Source: Chaetomium olivaceum
Lineage: Eukaryota > Ascomycota > Sordariomycetes > Sordariales > Chaetomiaceae
Direction: 5' to 3'
NCBI GenBank assembly: GCA_039881045.1
Contig: JAYWVB010000075.1
Span: 51,001 to 115,000, forward strand
DNA length: 64,000 nt
Below are positions 11,975 to 24,216 of the stretch, in pieces (the stretch's first letter is position 1; the number at the start of each line of letters is the position of its first letter). Under the pieces are notes generated by a model, which was given only the letters and a program-made list of their open reading frames with translations, was not told the origin of the DNA and did no database searches. The position numbers and the translations under genes are program-made.

Positions 11975-12715
11975 CTACCTCCCAGCATCGCTAGACAGCG
12001 TTGCCATCTCATACTCTCCCCTCCGTCTCTCCCTCTCTCTCGTCCTCTCCCGCGCGTAAAGCCCTCCTCCTCATCCCCATGCAAGCCGCCCTCCCCGGCA
12101 GCGCCATGTTCTCCTCCGCTTCCTCCAACCGTCGATGTTGCGCCGCCACCTCCAAACGTAATCGGCTGGAGCTGGCGGTAGCGGCAGCCCCACGTTGCTA
12201 GCGCAACCGACACTGCACTGGCCGCCGCCATCGAAAACCACCATGCTGTGTGGCGCGGGAGCTGCCCCGTATAGAGCGTTACGATGACGAGGTGGATGGC
12301 GTGTACCGAGAGCGCAAAGTCGAGCACGAGTTTCGAGCGTCCGACCAGTACTACTATCGCGACGGCCCTATTGTGTTACGAGCAGAGTCAGTCATGTGTC
12401 CAACACACCAAATATGCCAGCGCCCAGCTCTTTAGAGTACTGCGCTATCAACGGAGATACGTACATCACCAACCCCCCATCCAGTATCCACACAAAGCCC
12501 ATCAGCCAACCCTGTGTCGTGTCGCCGCGCACGGCGTCCCAGCCAAAGATGAGCTCCATGCTGAACGCGGAGCCCGCGACCAGCACGGTGAAGAGCATCA
12601 GCACCAGCGCCACCGCATAGTACAGCGCTTGTAACGCGGCAATCTGGCTGAGGATCTTGAGCGGCGGGAGCTCGGCGAGGGCACCCGGGCGAGGCGGCCG
12701 TCGCCGACGCGCCAT
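11975..12715 (-). CDS. SYS1: Sys1, Golgi membrane recruitment factor
   Basis: Four-helix Golgi membrane protein that recruits the ARL3/ARFRP1 GTPase and so supports traffic between endosomes and the trans-Golgi. The exons are 12715-12465 and 12367 onward, with a 97-base phase-2 intron. Exon 1 has the start MARRRRPPRPGALAELPPLK and two helices (LYYAVALVLMLFTVLVAG; WLMGFVWILDGGLVM). Exon 2 has VLVGRSKLVLDFAL, the family signature also present in yeast Sys1, then two more helices and a Gly-rich tail. As given, the tail runs on to 11803. One extra G in the run at 12018-12021 switches it to GEYEMATLSSDAGR and a stop at 11975, giving 214 residues, a normal size. I take the latter as the true end. 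Confidence 0.88.
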
Positions 12716-13469
12716 GGGATCGTTGTGGTCGGGGCTGGAGGGAGGGACACTGTGGTTGTGCGATTGGCGTCAAATGCGGGGCAGTCGGATATGGCCTTGA
12801 AGGTGTAATTGGGTTTACGTTAGGAAGAACTCGGAAGCCGATCTGTCTCGGATTCGTGGTCCGGAAAATGATGGTTATGTTGGCGGCGCAACTGGAACTT
12901 CCAGATTTCTCGAGGGATGGGTGTCACTGGGGGTGGAAGGGAGTGACGAGCGGTTGGGTAGTATCTTCGCGTCGACGTAGATTCTCGATGACGCTCTAGG
13001 TGCCTCGTCAATAACTCCACTGCCTTGATAGTGATGCGCGATTGAATAGCTTGAAACACCTAAAGTGAACAGAACATTTGCAAGACCAAGATCGCACTTG
13101 CGCAATGTCGCACTCTCTCATTGTAATTACTGTGTACGTAATCTCGTAATCTCTGAGGAACCGGGGCTCAACGGGTGACCCCACCGCCCCGCTTAACTTA
13201 GCGTCACTTTCAAGCTCGCTTTCGCGGTAGCGGGACATGCCGAATTCGATGTTCGAAGCTCCGTCGAAGCTCGAAAGACAAGTTCAAGATACTGACAAAA
13301 CCAAAGACGACAACGACCCCCCATAGAATCTAGGAGACCAATCTACGCCCTACCGGTTGGCCCCATCCCTCGCACATCCAAAACAACTCCCGAAAGCTTA
13401 AGCATTCAAGCAAGAGACACAGGAACAGAGACCCCCCAAAAGAAACCAGCAAACGAGCGAAAACCAAGC
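12716..13469. other. Divergent promoter, SYS1 and COA6-like genes
   Basis: A 754-base interval between two divergent start codons, with no coding potential seen. It presumably holds both promoters. Confidence 0.5.
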
Positions 13470-13992
13470 ATGGGCCTCCTCCCGAGCCTGAACCTCTTCG
13501 GCTCCGCCAGCGAAGCGGACAAGCGGGCGACCGAGGTGCGCAGCGGCGCTGTGGCCCCCAGCCGCGCCGAGCGCGCCCGTTGCTGGGAGGCCCGCGACGC
13601 CTACTTTGCCTGCCTCGACGCCAGCGCCATCGTTGACGCCGTCAAGGACGATAAGAAGGCCGCAGCCGCGTGCGGGCCCGAGAGCGGCAGGTTCGAGAAG
13701 GACTGCGCGGCGCAATGGGTACGTTTGGCTCGTTTTTTGGGCTTCCCCTTTTCTTTTCGTTTTGGAGAGCGAGGGAAAGCTGGGAGCGGCCGCAATAGGG
13801 AAGGGGTGGGTGGGGGGCGGGGGAAGTCTTCTCTACGGTGCAAATCGGCAGCCACTGATGAAATTTGAGCAGGTCACGTATTTCAAAAAGTGGCGGGTAC
13901 AGGATATCCAGAAGAAGGCGAGGTTGAAGGAACTCGAGGCGCAAGGGGCGAGCAAGATGGACGTGCAAACGGATTTCGCCGCACGGAAGTAA
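13470..13992 (+). CDS. COA6: Cytochrome c oxidase assembly factor 6-like (COX6B family)
   Basis: Small intermembrane-space protein of the COX6B/COA6 family, which assists copper delivery to the CuA site of cytochrome c oxidase subunit 2. The exons are 13470-13718 and 13873-13992 around a 154-base intron, giving 122 residues. The twin-cysteine hairpin is clear: CWEARDAYFAC (CX9C) and CGPESGRFEKDC (CX10C), followed by WVTYFKKWRVQDIQKKARL. The CX9C-CX10C spacing is that of COX6B/COA6. The extended amino end and the VTYFKKWR segment favour COA6 over structural subunit VIb. The protein has no cleavable presequence, as expected for Mia40 substrates. Confidence 0.86.
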
Positions 13993-14816
13993 TATCGGCG
14001 GCTGGCTGCGGGTTGAGCAGAGCCGCGGGTTTGTGACGATACCACCGGAGTGTAACATACGATGTATTATGCCTGTCTATTCATAAAGGATGACCTGTAG
14101 CTCGGCGTTGGCTCAGGTCGGGTATAGAAGCATGGACTCTGCTCAGAGTGAAATTTGCAACTACGTTTGCCAATGGTGCATAATACACCCAACATTATTG
14201 TTTCGCCCAATACAAGCAAGGTGCGTGCGCTACCACTATCATATATTATAATCAGAACGTCACATTCATTAAGAGAGAGGGCTTCATCGCCGTCGGTATA
14301 TCCATCGTTCGTAACATTGATCTATTTCTAACGAGCAATAGTGTAACTGTAGCAACCACCCGGCCGGCTATGAGTGATTATGATGAGAAGCGGAAAGATG
14401 GATCCATCCAAACAACATAAGAAGAAACAGGTATGAACATGAAGAATAATAAGAAAGGAGACGACTATAAAAGAGACAAAAGAACTTCCTTGGCGTGTAT
14501 GCTGCTTGATGCGTTGTGGTATCATGTTGTGCAATGAGACAAGTTGTGATAAGAGATGAAACACCACCGGGCTCGTACAGTCTCCCACCATTTACCCTCT
14601 CCTTTCCCCATCCATCGCCGGATCGACCTCGGCAGGCGATCGCCTTGTCGTACGGGAAGGGCGGATTTTGCGTAGGGCTCGACCTAGATGTATCCTCGGC
14701 AGGAACCGATGTCGAGCCTGCCCGCACTCCTCCAGGCCACCTTGCTCTTCCGACACTGAGGCACTTTGCAACCCCTCATCTGACACTGGGCCTCCCGTCG
14801 GCTCGACGTCATCGCA
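13993..14816. other. Intergenic, convergent 3' flanks
   Basis: The COA6-like and MSS4 genes converge here. No further gene is recognised. Confidence 0.5.
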
Positions 14817-17800
14817 CTACGACACGTTTTGTGAACGGTGTTGCCCACCGTTTGGCAGGGGCGGCAAAGCCTTGTCAAGGCTGTCGCGGCTGATCTGCTG
14901 CCGAAGACCTAGCGACCTCTGAGACCCAGTAAGGCTCTTCAAGCCACCATTGCTGCTGCCGCCACTAACACCAACGCCGTATCCGCTGTCTGCGCTTTCC
15001 GGCTTTGAGCGCCCAGTGTACCCGTGGCCGGTTTTCGGCGGCGTCGGTGGCGGGCGTGCTTGGAAACTGCTGCCCCTGCTGCCGTCGCGGCTACCGAGAA
15101 GTGGGTTGCCAAATCCCGGGGCGAGTTCGTCACCTTCCTTGGCGGGGGTTAACGGCCGGACCTCGCTATCGGTGGTGAGGCTGCTCACGCGGCTGGTACC
15201 GCTGCGGTCTCCCGTTGATGTGCCTTCCATTGCTTCTTCCACGACTGGAAGAACAGTGGTCTCCCTGCGCTCAGCAGCTGGCGCATTCGGGTTGTGACTA
15301 GCCTTCCCGGTCCCCGGATTGTTAGGAGGACCAGTGATAACCGTTCTCAAAACACGCTCTGGAGCATCATCCTCTTCACCAGCCAACTCTGGAATCCCTG
15401 CCTGCTGCCCCACCCGGCTTTGACCTGATGGTGACGAAGAAGGCGGCAACGGAGGCTGGTAGTTGGGCACGGGTGGAATCGCCGCAGCTGCTTCAGCTGC
15501 GAGCGCAGCGTCCCGTTCTTGTGCGGCTCGAATAGCCTCCTCCTGTGACATGGCCATACTCGAGATGAAACTGATAAACCTCTCGCCGTATTCGTGAGGC
15601 GGCAGCGCCGAGATCTGACTGCGATCACTCGAGAGGCCTTTCCAGAAGTGCTCTATCTTCTTGATGATACCGTACTAAGAATCGTGTCAGCATGTGTCAC
15701 TCTCTGGCCAAGGGGGAAGGTGTTTAACATACATGGGTAAGGCAGTCGATCACTCCCAAGTAGTAGATCTCTTCTCCTGGCGAGTTGTCCTGTGTGTCGC
15801 CCGGAACCCACCGTCGTCCTGGTTGAAGATGAAGCCCGGCCGGTTTTGCCCTTCCTCAAGCTCGTCGGGCATTCTGCTACTTGTCTGCCCCATTGGCACC
15901 GGCTTCTCGGACTGGATCATTTGCCGAAGCTCCCTGGCCTTTCGTTGGTTCTCTAGCTTGGAGGGGGTTCGCATAAGGACCGAATGGGGGTCAAAATCTT
16001 CCGAGGTATTGCCGCTCCCGCCCGGGTTGAAAACACGCAAAGTCTTATCCCTCAGGTTCTCCTCGTTGCCTCGTTGGAGATCGTGGATGCCTACGAGCAA
16101 AGAGTAATCCATAATCTGCAATCTTTGCAAGAGCCGTACATCCTTGTAGAGTTGCTCCAGGAAGAGCTGTTTCTTCTGGAGGCCCAGCTCAATGTTCCTC
16201 TTTCGACGAAGCCAGTTCAGGTCTTTCAGGGTCGCCCGTGGGTTGTTCTCTAGGTCGTCTTCCCTGTAGTCCCGGCCGACAGTCGAGCCCTTCAGGTCGA
16301 AGGTCTGGTGGATATCCCGGTGTGGAGGAAATAGGTTGTTCATGACGACAAAATGGATCTTCCTGCCATAAGGCATCTTGACGCGGTGAAGGCCGTAGAA
16401 CTGCGATAGGAGCGTATTGGGGTTGTCCTTGACGTGCTGATAGTAATCTTTCAAGATTTTGCGGAGGAACTTATGCTCGGCGTGATGGATAGTCTTGATG
16501 ATGTACTTGTAGTCCCGTGAGAAGTAGAAGAAACTTCCACTCTTTCCAGGCGATCCGAGCTCCGACAAGATGTACTTTCCGGTCAGCGACATCAGGTAAT
16601 CGGCGGGGTCCAGGCGGAAGAGAGTGCGCAGGTGGCGGAACACCCAGGGAGCGTAGTCCTTAAACTTGAAGTCGTACTTGGCCGACGGGACCAACTCATT
16701 TCCGGCAATGTCGAATGTCGACTTTTGTTTGACGTCGAAATCGACGTCGGTCAAGGGCCGGTCGAGCTTCGCGTTGGTTCTTGAAACGGCCACGCGGATG
16801 CCGGTCAGCATGTTATATGCCGTCACCCAGTTCGCATGCGTTTCGTCGACCTTGGTGCCGACCAGCACCCTGTCATCATCCTCAATCTCCCTTTTCCTCC
16901 GCTTGCTCGCCCGCTTTTGCCTGTACGCCTCTGCCCACCGCATCGCGTCCTCATCCGGGACCACCTCGTCGCGTGGGCCATCTGAATGAAGGGATCGCGT
17001 GTTTCTCCGAGCTAAACTTAGCGATGCCCTACGCCCCCCACCGGCCGCGATGGTGGGGGAGAATCTACCGCTAGAATGTGCGGTATCGATTCCGTCTCGT
17101 GAGCCGCGTGCGGAGGAAGCCTTGGGGACTTCCAAGGTGTGCCGATGTTTGATACCCGGCGCAGGTGGAGTCTGCAAGGGACCAGACGAGCTCGGCTGGT
17201 CGTACACGGGTGGTGATGAGTATCTGTGGGGTGCAGGTTGATTTCTTTGACTCGAGGACGGGCTCGAGGCTTGCGAGGCGAGAGTTGGAGCGCTGGCAGC
17301 AGGGAATGTTGTCGGGGCGGATCCGTTCTGAACAGAGCGGGCGTCGCCTCTACCAGCAGGATGCAAGTATACCTCGACCTCTGGTTGCGCCGGCGGGGTT
17401 TTGTTCCCCGCGGGGACACGTGGAATGCCGTCACCCAATTTCCAGCCCGGTAATTCAGCGCCTGTGCCCTTGGTCCCCGAATTCGGCACAGTCCGGTCCA
17501 CGAGTGGCGCCGAGTGACTGGACGAGAGGGATTTCCGGCCCATAAAATCGGTTGGACCCAGCCCGTTTACTCCTCCGCTGGCGGTTCCATTTTGTGGTGA
17601 GCTCATGCTCTGCGGGAGCGAAAAGTTCTTGGTCGCGCGTCGCTCCGGCTCGATGGACGTCTCGGATGTGGTGGATGATCTGGTGGAATTCGCTGAGCTC
17701 CCGTCAAAGCTCTCGTTTGACGTGTGCGATTGTGGCTGGTGAGCAATGCGTCCATTGACCTTGGCCTGGGATAAGCCGTACTCGGCGGCCCCGTCGAGGT

Positions 17801-17861
17801 GCACGACGCCCGAGGACTGCGAGTCGATTGCCGTGTTTGCGTCCGGCACGAAGGAGGGCAT
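14817..17861 (-). CDS. MSS4: Phosphatidylinositol-4-phosphate 5-kinase Mss4 (one-base frame break)
   Basis: Makes PI(4,5)P2 at the plasma membrane and so controls actin, endocytosis and cell-wall signalling. The exons are 17861-15733 and 15674-14817 (58-base intron), 995 residues after correction. A long disordered Ser/Pro-rich region is followed by the PIP kinase domain: DRPLTDVDFDVKQKSTFDI, the Lys-containing FFYFSRDYKYIIKTI, catalytic MDYSLLVGIHD, and beyond the break GEEIYYLGVIDCLTHYGII. Between GGFRATH and DNSPGEE (15788-15796, ACACACAGGACAAC) one base is missing. An added C would read RATHQDNSPGEE and open the frame. A second disordered tail ends with RSQNVS. I chose the first in-frame ATG at 17861. 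An acceptor-like CACAG 48 bases upstream means a further 5' exon is possible. Confidence 0.9.
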
Positions 17862-19853
17862 TTCGGGGGGGACCGGCGGCGAAGGGCGTCCGTCAGATGC
17901 GCTGGGCAACTGTGAGTCGACGAGCGACGTCCAAGGTTAGGCGCGGTCGGCAGCCGCAAACATGCTCCGACGCGCCAGAAAACAATTGTCTGTTGGTTTT
18001 CGCGGTCCTAGAGGGCGGCGTTGTGGTTGAGCCAATATTTGAGAAAAAGGGGACGAGAGGTTCGGCTCGCTTCGATGGTGGTGTGTTGTCGTCGGGGCTG
18101 CGCTTGGCGATTCAGCTGGCTTCTGGGCGGCGGAATCTTAGGGGTTGGTTTTGAGGTGAGCGGACCTCGGAATTCGGTTCGCTTGTTCTTGTGACTTGCA
18201 CAATCAATCAATTAGGTTCGAGACGGTGCGTACGTGCCACCAAACAATTGCGAAGCAGCAGCGTCGGGAATCGGGCTCTTTGCGTGTTTGGAGGCGGAAG
18301 CAAAGGATGGCGGAACAGGAACAAGGACGCTAGTGACGGTGCGTGGCTGTGTGGTGACCGGGACGAAGAACCGGGCTCGGGGGTTGGAACTTGGCGCAGC
18401 TGAGAGAAATTGTGCGGGCGGCTTTGCCCAATCGAAGCTCCGCTGACAAGAAGGAACTGGAGCAGCGCCCAGGGCAGTTGTTACGAGGCCCGCGGCCAGG
18501 GTCAGGCTTTTTGGATCCCAGCCCAGCAAACAGGCCAAAAAGCAGTAATAAAACTGTAGCTAATGCATTAACAAATGTCACGGGCAAGTTGAATCTACCA
18601 TGAGCGATGCTTTTCTCATTGCTTTCTCCTCTCAGCTTCAAAAAGATCAGCTCGTCTTTCGCGTCTCCATCGTGTCACCTGGAACAATCGCCAACTCCCT
18701 AAACGGCTTGCTCCGTCAAGTGCTCTCCACCTTCTCTCTCGGTCAAGCGCCCGACCTTGGCAACGGGAGTGCGTTGACCGGGCATTGACCGGACAGTCTG
18801 TTGGGATCCGTCCATACCATGGAAGGTAAGGTAGTTATGGAGTAACCAACAACCTTTGGTTGTTCGTCAAGCCTCGCCCCGGGGAAAAAGGACATACATA
18901 TCATCGCTCATACGTAGCGGGAAGGTTCTGATCGCGTGGCAAGATAACTTCATCATATGTACAAAGTACGAAGTAGTTAAATAATGCCGTTACTTTTCCT
19001 AACCTCACCCAGACTCATTTCACAATCCTTGTCGACAACGGCCCAGGGGCAGCCTTGGAAGTTCCATGGAGGTGTCGGGTTTGGCTGCTCTGCCCCACCT
19101 GAAATCGGGAAGACCGGCAGGCCAGCTGCTCCGCGAGCTCTGCGTCTGTCGTCACTTCTGCCACAGTTGACGAGAGCACGCAAGGATATTTCAATGACCA
19201 GGAGAGCTTGGAAATATGAACGTCGTACATAGGTACATATTTAGATCATAAAGAACCTCGACTTGCCTGGCCAGATTTCCCCTTAACCACAAAATCCATC
19301 TGAATCAGACTGCATTGCTTATTTGCTGTTAATCAACTGTTTCACTCATACCGAGTGACTACGCCACCTAACCACCTGATGGGCAAAAACCTGGACTGGA
19401 AGTGCAGGTAGATATCGACCACACCTCGACCGTAGGAATGAAACGAGCGTTGTATTTGGAAGCCCGAATAAACTGCATTTGTTCCATTATTTTCTCTTAT
19501 TCGATTCCTTTTTCATTCGATGTCTTTTTCTTATCTCTTGATTCCTTGATCTCTCGCTTCTTTGAGTTCGGCCTTGTTTGGGCCAGAGGGTACTAACGAA
19601 TAAGCTCAAGCATGGCCAAAACAGAGCGAGAGGAACACTTGCCGGTCAAGTCGCCAGGTGATGCAAACCAACGGGATTAAAGAGGTGTCTCTATAAGCAT
19701 CTATCTAAACGCAAGCTCATCTCTCATGATTCATCAACTTATTACCAGGGTATTCGCCGAACCTCAACAAAACCGCCAGACAGCACGCGCTACGCATCGC
19801 CCCAAAACGACCGCCTCGCTTTACGCCAGACCATATAGGAAAACCGCTCTCTA
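17862..19853. other. 2 kb intergenic, MSS4 leader and allantoinase 3' flank
   Basis: Only short unrelated frames are seen. The MSS4 promoter and leader should lie in the part nearest 17862. Confidence 0.45.
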
Positions 19854-21753
19854 CTACTCCGTCCGCCTCTCCACAATCGCCTCCCCTACGGGCACCGCCC
19901 CCACAAACCCAGCATTCTCCCCACCCAGCTGGAAAACCCTCCGGCCACGCACCCACGTCTCATGAACCCGCCCCGTAAAAGCATGGCCCTCCCAAGGCGA
20001 GACACGGTTCTTCCAACGCATATCGCCCGCGCGCAGCGTCCAGACGTCGGCGTCGTCGAACACGCACACGTCGGCGTCCATGCCCGCGCGCAGGCCGCCC
20101 TTGCGGTGCGCCAGCCCGACCTGCCGCGCCGTCGCCTGGCTGCACATGCGCACGATGTCGAGGATGGACGGCGCCGCGTCCCCGCGCGCGGCCCGCTCGG
20201 ACGCTGTGGTGTGCAGGATGGGCAGGCCGAGACCGACCGAGGAGATGCCGCCCCAGGCGGCGAAGAAATCGCCTTGCTTCTTGTCGTCGTTGGTTGGGAG
20301 GTTGATTTGGGGGATTGAGCCGACCATGGATTGCCCGACTTCCGTTTGTTCTTGTTGTGGTAGTGTCACGTCCACACTTGAATCGGCCGAGGTGGCCGCT
20401 TTCTCCTGTTCCTTGTTCAGTATTGCCGACACGTCGGTCAAGGAGTTAGCAGGCAGTGCCTCCTTTCCTTCCGCCGTCCCTTGCTCCGTTTCCACCGGCG
20501 TCACGCTGACACCAGAATCAATGGCTACCACCCCCTTCTTCTGTTGTTCATCTTCGGGCGGCGTCATGTCGATGCCGGAATCGAAGTGGCGTATCGCTGG
20601 CCGTGGCCCATCCTGGAACACGGTCTGAAGGTGCGGCGGCAGCAGCTTGAGCTCGGGCGTACAGGGGGAGTGGTCCGAGACGATGGTCTTGATGCAGCCA
20701 TTCGGGTCGGAAAGCTCGTCCCACAGCTTGTCTTGGTTGGTCTGCGAGCGGATTGGCGGGCAGCACTTGTGCCTGGTGTCGCCATCCGGGATGTCGTCCG
20801 ATGCGAGGCCCAGGTAGTGGAAACACGTCTCGGCCGTGATGTTGATGCCGTTCTGGCGCGCCTTACGCAGGATCGGGACGCATTCCGTCGCTGACAGATG
20901 CACGATGTGCAGGTGGAGCTGCGGCGCGAGGTGGGCCATTGACAAGATCTCCTCTACGGCGCATGTCTCGAACAGGGGAGGACGGGAGTTCAAGAAGGTG
21001 CTGTAGCTGTCCAGCTCACCGGCAGGTTGTGCTGGTGGGTCCGACTGCTGAACTGCGTCTCCTACTGAGTCCGCAATGGGAGGGAGCATCTCGGCGTGAA
21101 ACATCAACGTGGTGGGCGTGTCCTTGAGCGTGGTCATTGCAAGTGCAATGTCCTCTGCCGATACAGCGGGGAACTCTTCGACCTGTTGTCTGGATTAGCG
21201 ATCCACTCAACATGAAGTGTGTAAACACACTCACACCCGAGTCGATGAGAAAGCCTTTGAAGCCACGGACACCGGCCTCTACCAGAGGTAGCAACTCGTC
21301 GGCGTTGCCCGGAACGACACCACCATAAAAGCCAACGTCGACCCAGCACTGCCCCTGGCTAGCAGCGAGCTTTTCTTTGAAGCCCATGAGGGTGGTGGTG
21401 GGAGGAATGGCGTTCAGGGGCATATCAACGACGGTGGTGACACCGGAAGCCGCAGCTTTGGTGCCCGTGTTGAAGCCCTCCCATTCTGTGCGGCCCGGTT
21501 CGTTGAGATGAACATGGGCGTCGACCAAGCCTGGGAGCAAGAGTCTGGGGCTGTAGTCCTCGTACAGGGTATCCGGCGGAAATAGGCTCCTAGGGAGGAC
21601 CTCGGGGGCTACCGACACTATCTTGCCCGTGGCGAGTGAGATAAGGATGGTTGCTGGTGCGAGGAGAAGTGTGTCATCTGGGAGCGTGACAACAGTACGC
21701 GTGGATGCCAGAACGACGACAGGTCCGCTGTGGGGGGTAGTCGGGACCGTCAT
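19854..21753 (-). CDS. DAL1: Allantoinase with a large acidic repeat-bearing insertion
   Basis: Zinc amidohydrolase that opens allantoin to allantoate in purine catabolism, in cytosol or peroxisome. The exons are 21753-21235 and 21182-19854 (52-base intron), giving 615 residues against roughly 460-500 usually. Visible metal-site motifs are DAHVHLNEPGRTEWEGF, KGFLIDSGV (carboxylated-lysine region), HIVHLSA, TAETCFHYL and IVSDHSPCTPELK; the carboxyl part has GGISSVGLGLPILHT and GLAHRKGGLRAGMDADVCVFD. The extra length lies between SDHSPCTPELKLLPP and GDFFAAWGG, about 115 residues of low-complexity acidic sequence with three copies of a D-S-x-V/I-x-V/M-T-x-P/V-x-x-E motif. The ATG at 21753 opens MTVPTTPHSGPVVV. 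No ATG lies in frame just upstream. GATA sites upstream suggest nitrogen control. Confidence 0.93.
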
Positions 21754-22100
21754 GTTGAAAAGGGTTCTGCGGTGTGTGTTGATTCTGAGAGGAAAGGAAT
21801 AAGAGGGGACCTGGCAATCTTGAGTGAGAATCTCTGTAGGACGAGTCACTCTCCTACCCAACGAGACGAGAAGGCCTTATCTACAGCTCAGACGAAGTGA
21901 GTGGACTATGATATAGATATGATCGATTTCAAGCAACGAAACGTGTGCTGATCCAGAGAGAGGGACAGGGGGTACTAGCGAAGAGATGATCCACGCTGAC
22001 GTCGAGAGAAGAGACGGAGGGTATGATAACGAAGCTGTGGGTAAGGGGCCGAGATAAAAGAATCGGCGGCGGGCACACGGGTCACAGTGCCCCCCCTTCA
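21754..22100 (-). promoter_or_regulatory. GATA-rich upstream region of allantoinase
   Basis: Five GATA cores lie within 180 bases: TTATC at 21878-21882 (GATAA on the coding strand), GATA at 21910-21913 and 21916-21919, GATAA at 22025-22029 and at 22053-22057. Paired sites are how AreA/NIT2 factors bind to switch on nitrogen-scavenging genes in related fungi. The role here is inferred from position and gene function. Confidence 0.5.
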
Positions 22101-24216
22101 AAAGGCGCTCCAAAAGGGTGGAAGAGGGCTCGAAACATTCGAAAGGGGCCCAACGGCCCACCGCAGTTCTCCTCAGTCCCCCAGACCGCTCCACTCGAAG
22201 CAATTCCCATACTTCCGGTCCAGATTGCCATGTTGCGCTGGCCTGCCTGCCTCCCTGCGCAGGAGGGGGGTCTGGCAGAGCTGTGGGGCCAGACGAGTCA
22301 AGGGGTTCACCTGCACTCGCCGCCGCCGCTGTCGGCGAGAGGAAAGGACCCCTGGGCAGCCGGGCTTATCTGGAGCCCCTTATTGGATAGATGTTCGGGA
22401 TCGGAGACAGCCGCCCTCCGAGCAAACAGCCCAGGCCCAGGCAAGGGTCAACCTGGCCAATCATGAATCCGATCGATCGTGATCCTTGTCCACCTGTGGA
22501 CTTCTAGACACCGCCCCCCTTGTTTCCGTTTTTGGCGGCCATCCGAAGCTATCACGAGGTTTCCATCGAGTAACAATCGAGTAAGCCTGGAGAAGTCTGC
22601 ATCCGATTCGCCACAGACCGCCCGAGGTTTCCTGAGCTTATGCAGCAGCGGCCACAACGCTGCAGAGCCCAGAATGAGATCCAGAATGGGATCGCTTTTG
22701 TTCTCAAGGTTTACCTGGCGCCACTCAAGGCTTTGTTCAAACAGCAACGGCACAGGCGAGAGCCTCGACACTCACGAGCGAAAGCTCGGAAAACCTTGAT
22801 CCGGCTGATAGCTATCCACGATAGAGATTTACTCATACGATATACTTGTAATGCGGTCGGTGAAGGGATGAAGAAAATTTCTTCAGGTCTCGGCTGACTC
22901 GTGGAGGATTCCGCGTAACTGACCCGGAGGTCGCCGGAGGGGTTTTACCCGGCCCACCACGGCTTGCCCCGGCTAACTAAGATGCCATTTCTTTGTCGTT
23001 TCGGTCGAGTATGCAACAAGGACCTCAAGCCAGCCCGGCCTCACCTATGTATTCTTTCGGACTTTTGCATCATCGGACGAATTTACTTGACCCGTTCCCG
23101 TCATGACACCCCCGGGCTGTGCTCCACCACGCCGACTTGTGAGTGACCGGCCCCGAATACAAGACCGTCACGGCACTCGGTGCCGGGACCTACATGCCTC
23201 CGGACCAATCCCATTCGCATCCCTCTGTTAGCTGTTAGCATCAGAGGCGTGATGGGTGTAGTTGTGAATGGAATCGAGGCGAGTACCCAGGCGTCACCAT
23301 CATAAGGACGGAACGTATGGAGTCATGTAGAGAAAGCCCGAATGCCGGAGGCACGTGCAGTAACCGCGATGGTTCTGGTCATCTCAAACCGGGAGACAAG
23401 CTCGAGTATTAACTGCCGCCCGTGTTCCCGGCACTGACGAAACGCCCATCAGAAAAGGGATGATATCGAGCTATGCGTCAGTAGCAGCAATCCGTGAGTT
23501 CTGCTGCGTCTGTAAGTAGGTACCTTTTGTAGGGATATGAGACTACCGATTATACGACTCACACAGGTTCGCTGATTCAACAATCCCACATGGATCGACC
23601 ACCGGCGTGGTCTAAGTATGACTAATAAATAGGCAGCACACGTCTCGTTGTGTCTGCTAAGCGACTCTCTCGGATGGATGAGGTTATAGCTGACCACTGA
23701 CCTCACTGACCTCACTGACCTCACTGACCTCACTGACCTCACTACCCTCTAGTCACATGCTAGCTGTAATCGTAGCAAACCTTATTCTTAAAACCTTATT
23801 TACGTATCCGTGCCCCAGGAATAGCTACGTGCGTATGTACGGTTGGGGACGATGCACCCAATTATATGTCGCTTTCTGGCCTTGCTTCCCTCATACGCTC
23901 TTCAGAGTTGGCAGGACTAGGTACCTGTATGTCTGTGTGTCTTAGGTTCTCCAGCTTTTAGGTTTGCGTTCCTCTGTTCTCGTCTACTTCTTTAAATTAG
24001 AGTCCAATTTTGGTCCTCGAATTTGCAACGCCGTCTGAGGTGAACGCTCCCATACTCCATTCATAATTGAATCAAAACCGACGACTGCCACAAGTGAACC
24101 GTCTCCTCCTCCCGGCGTGTTTTCTATCCGACACGAAACAACCTTCCCAGGTAAAATATCAGAGACCAGACAATACACATCAAGTTACCGCTACGCTACC
24201 GACGACTAACAAAGTT
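22101..24216. other. 2.1 kb intergenic
   Basis: No recognisable gene. A perfect 9-base minisatellite lies at 23697-23741 and is listed separately. Confidence 0.45.
23697..23741. repeat. 9-base minisatellite, five perfect copies
   Basis: Five uninterrupted copies of CTGACCTCA. Partial units flank it (CCACTGA before, CTACCCT after). Confidence 0.9.

Noticed and set aside
15789..15810. A 22-base intron (GTGGGT..CACACAG) to explain the MSS4 frame break
   Set aside because: Far too short for a spliceosomal intron, and it would remove the conserved GGFRATH residues.
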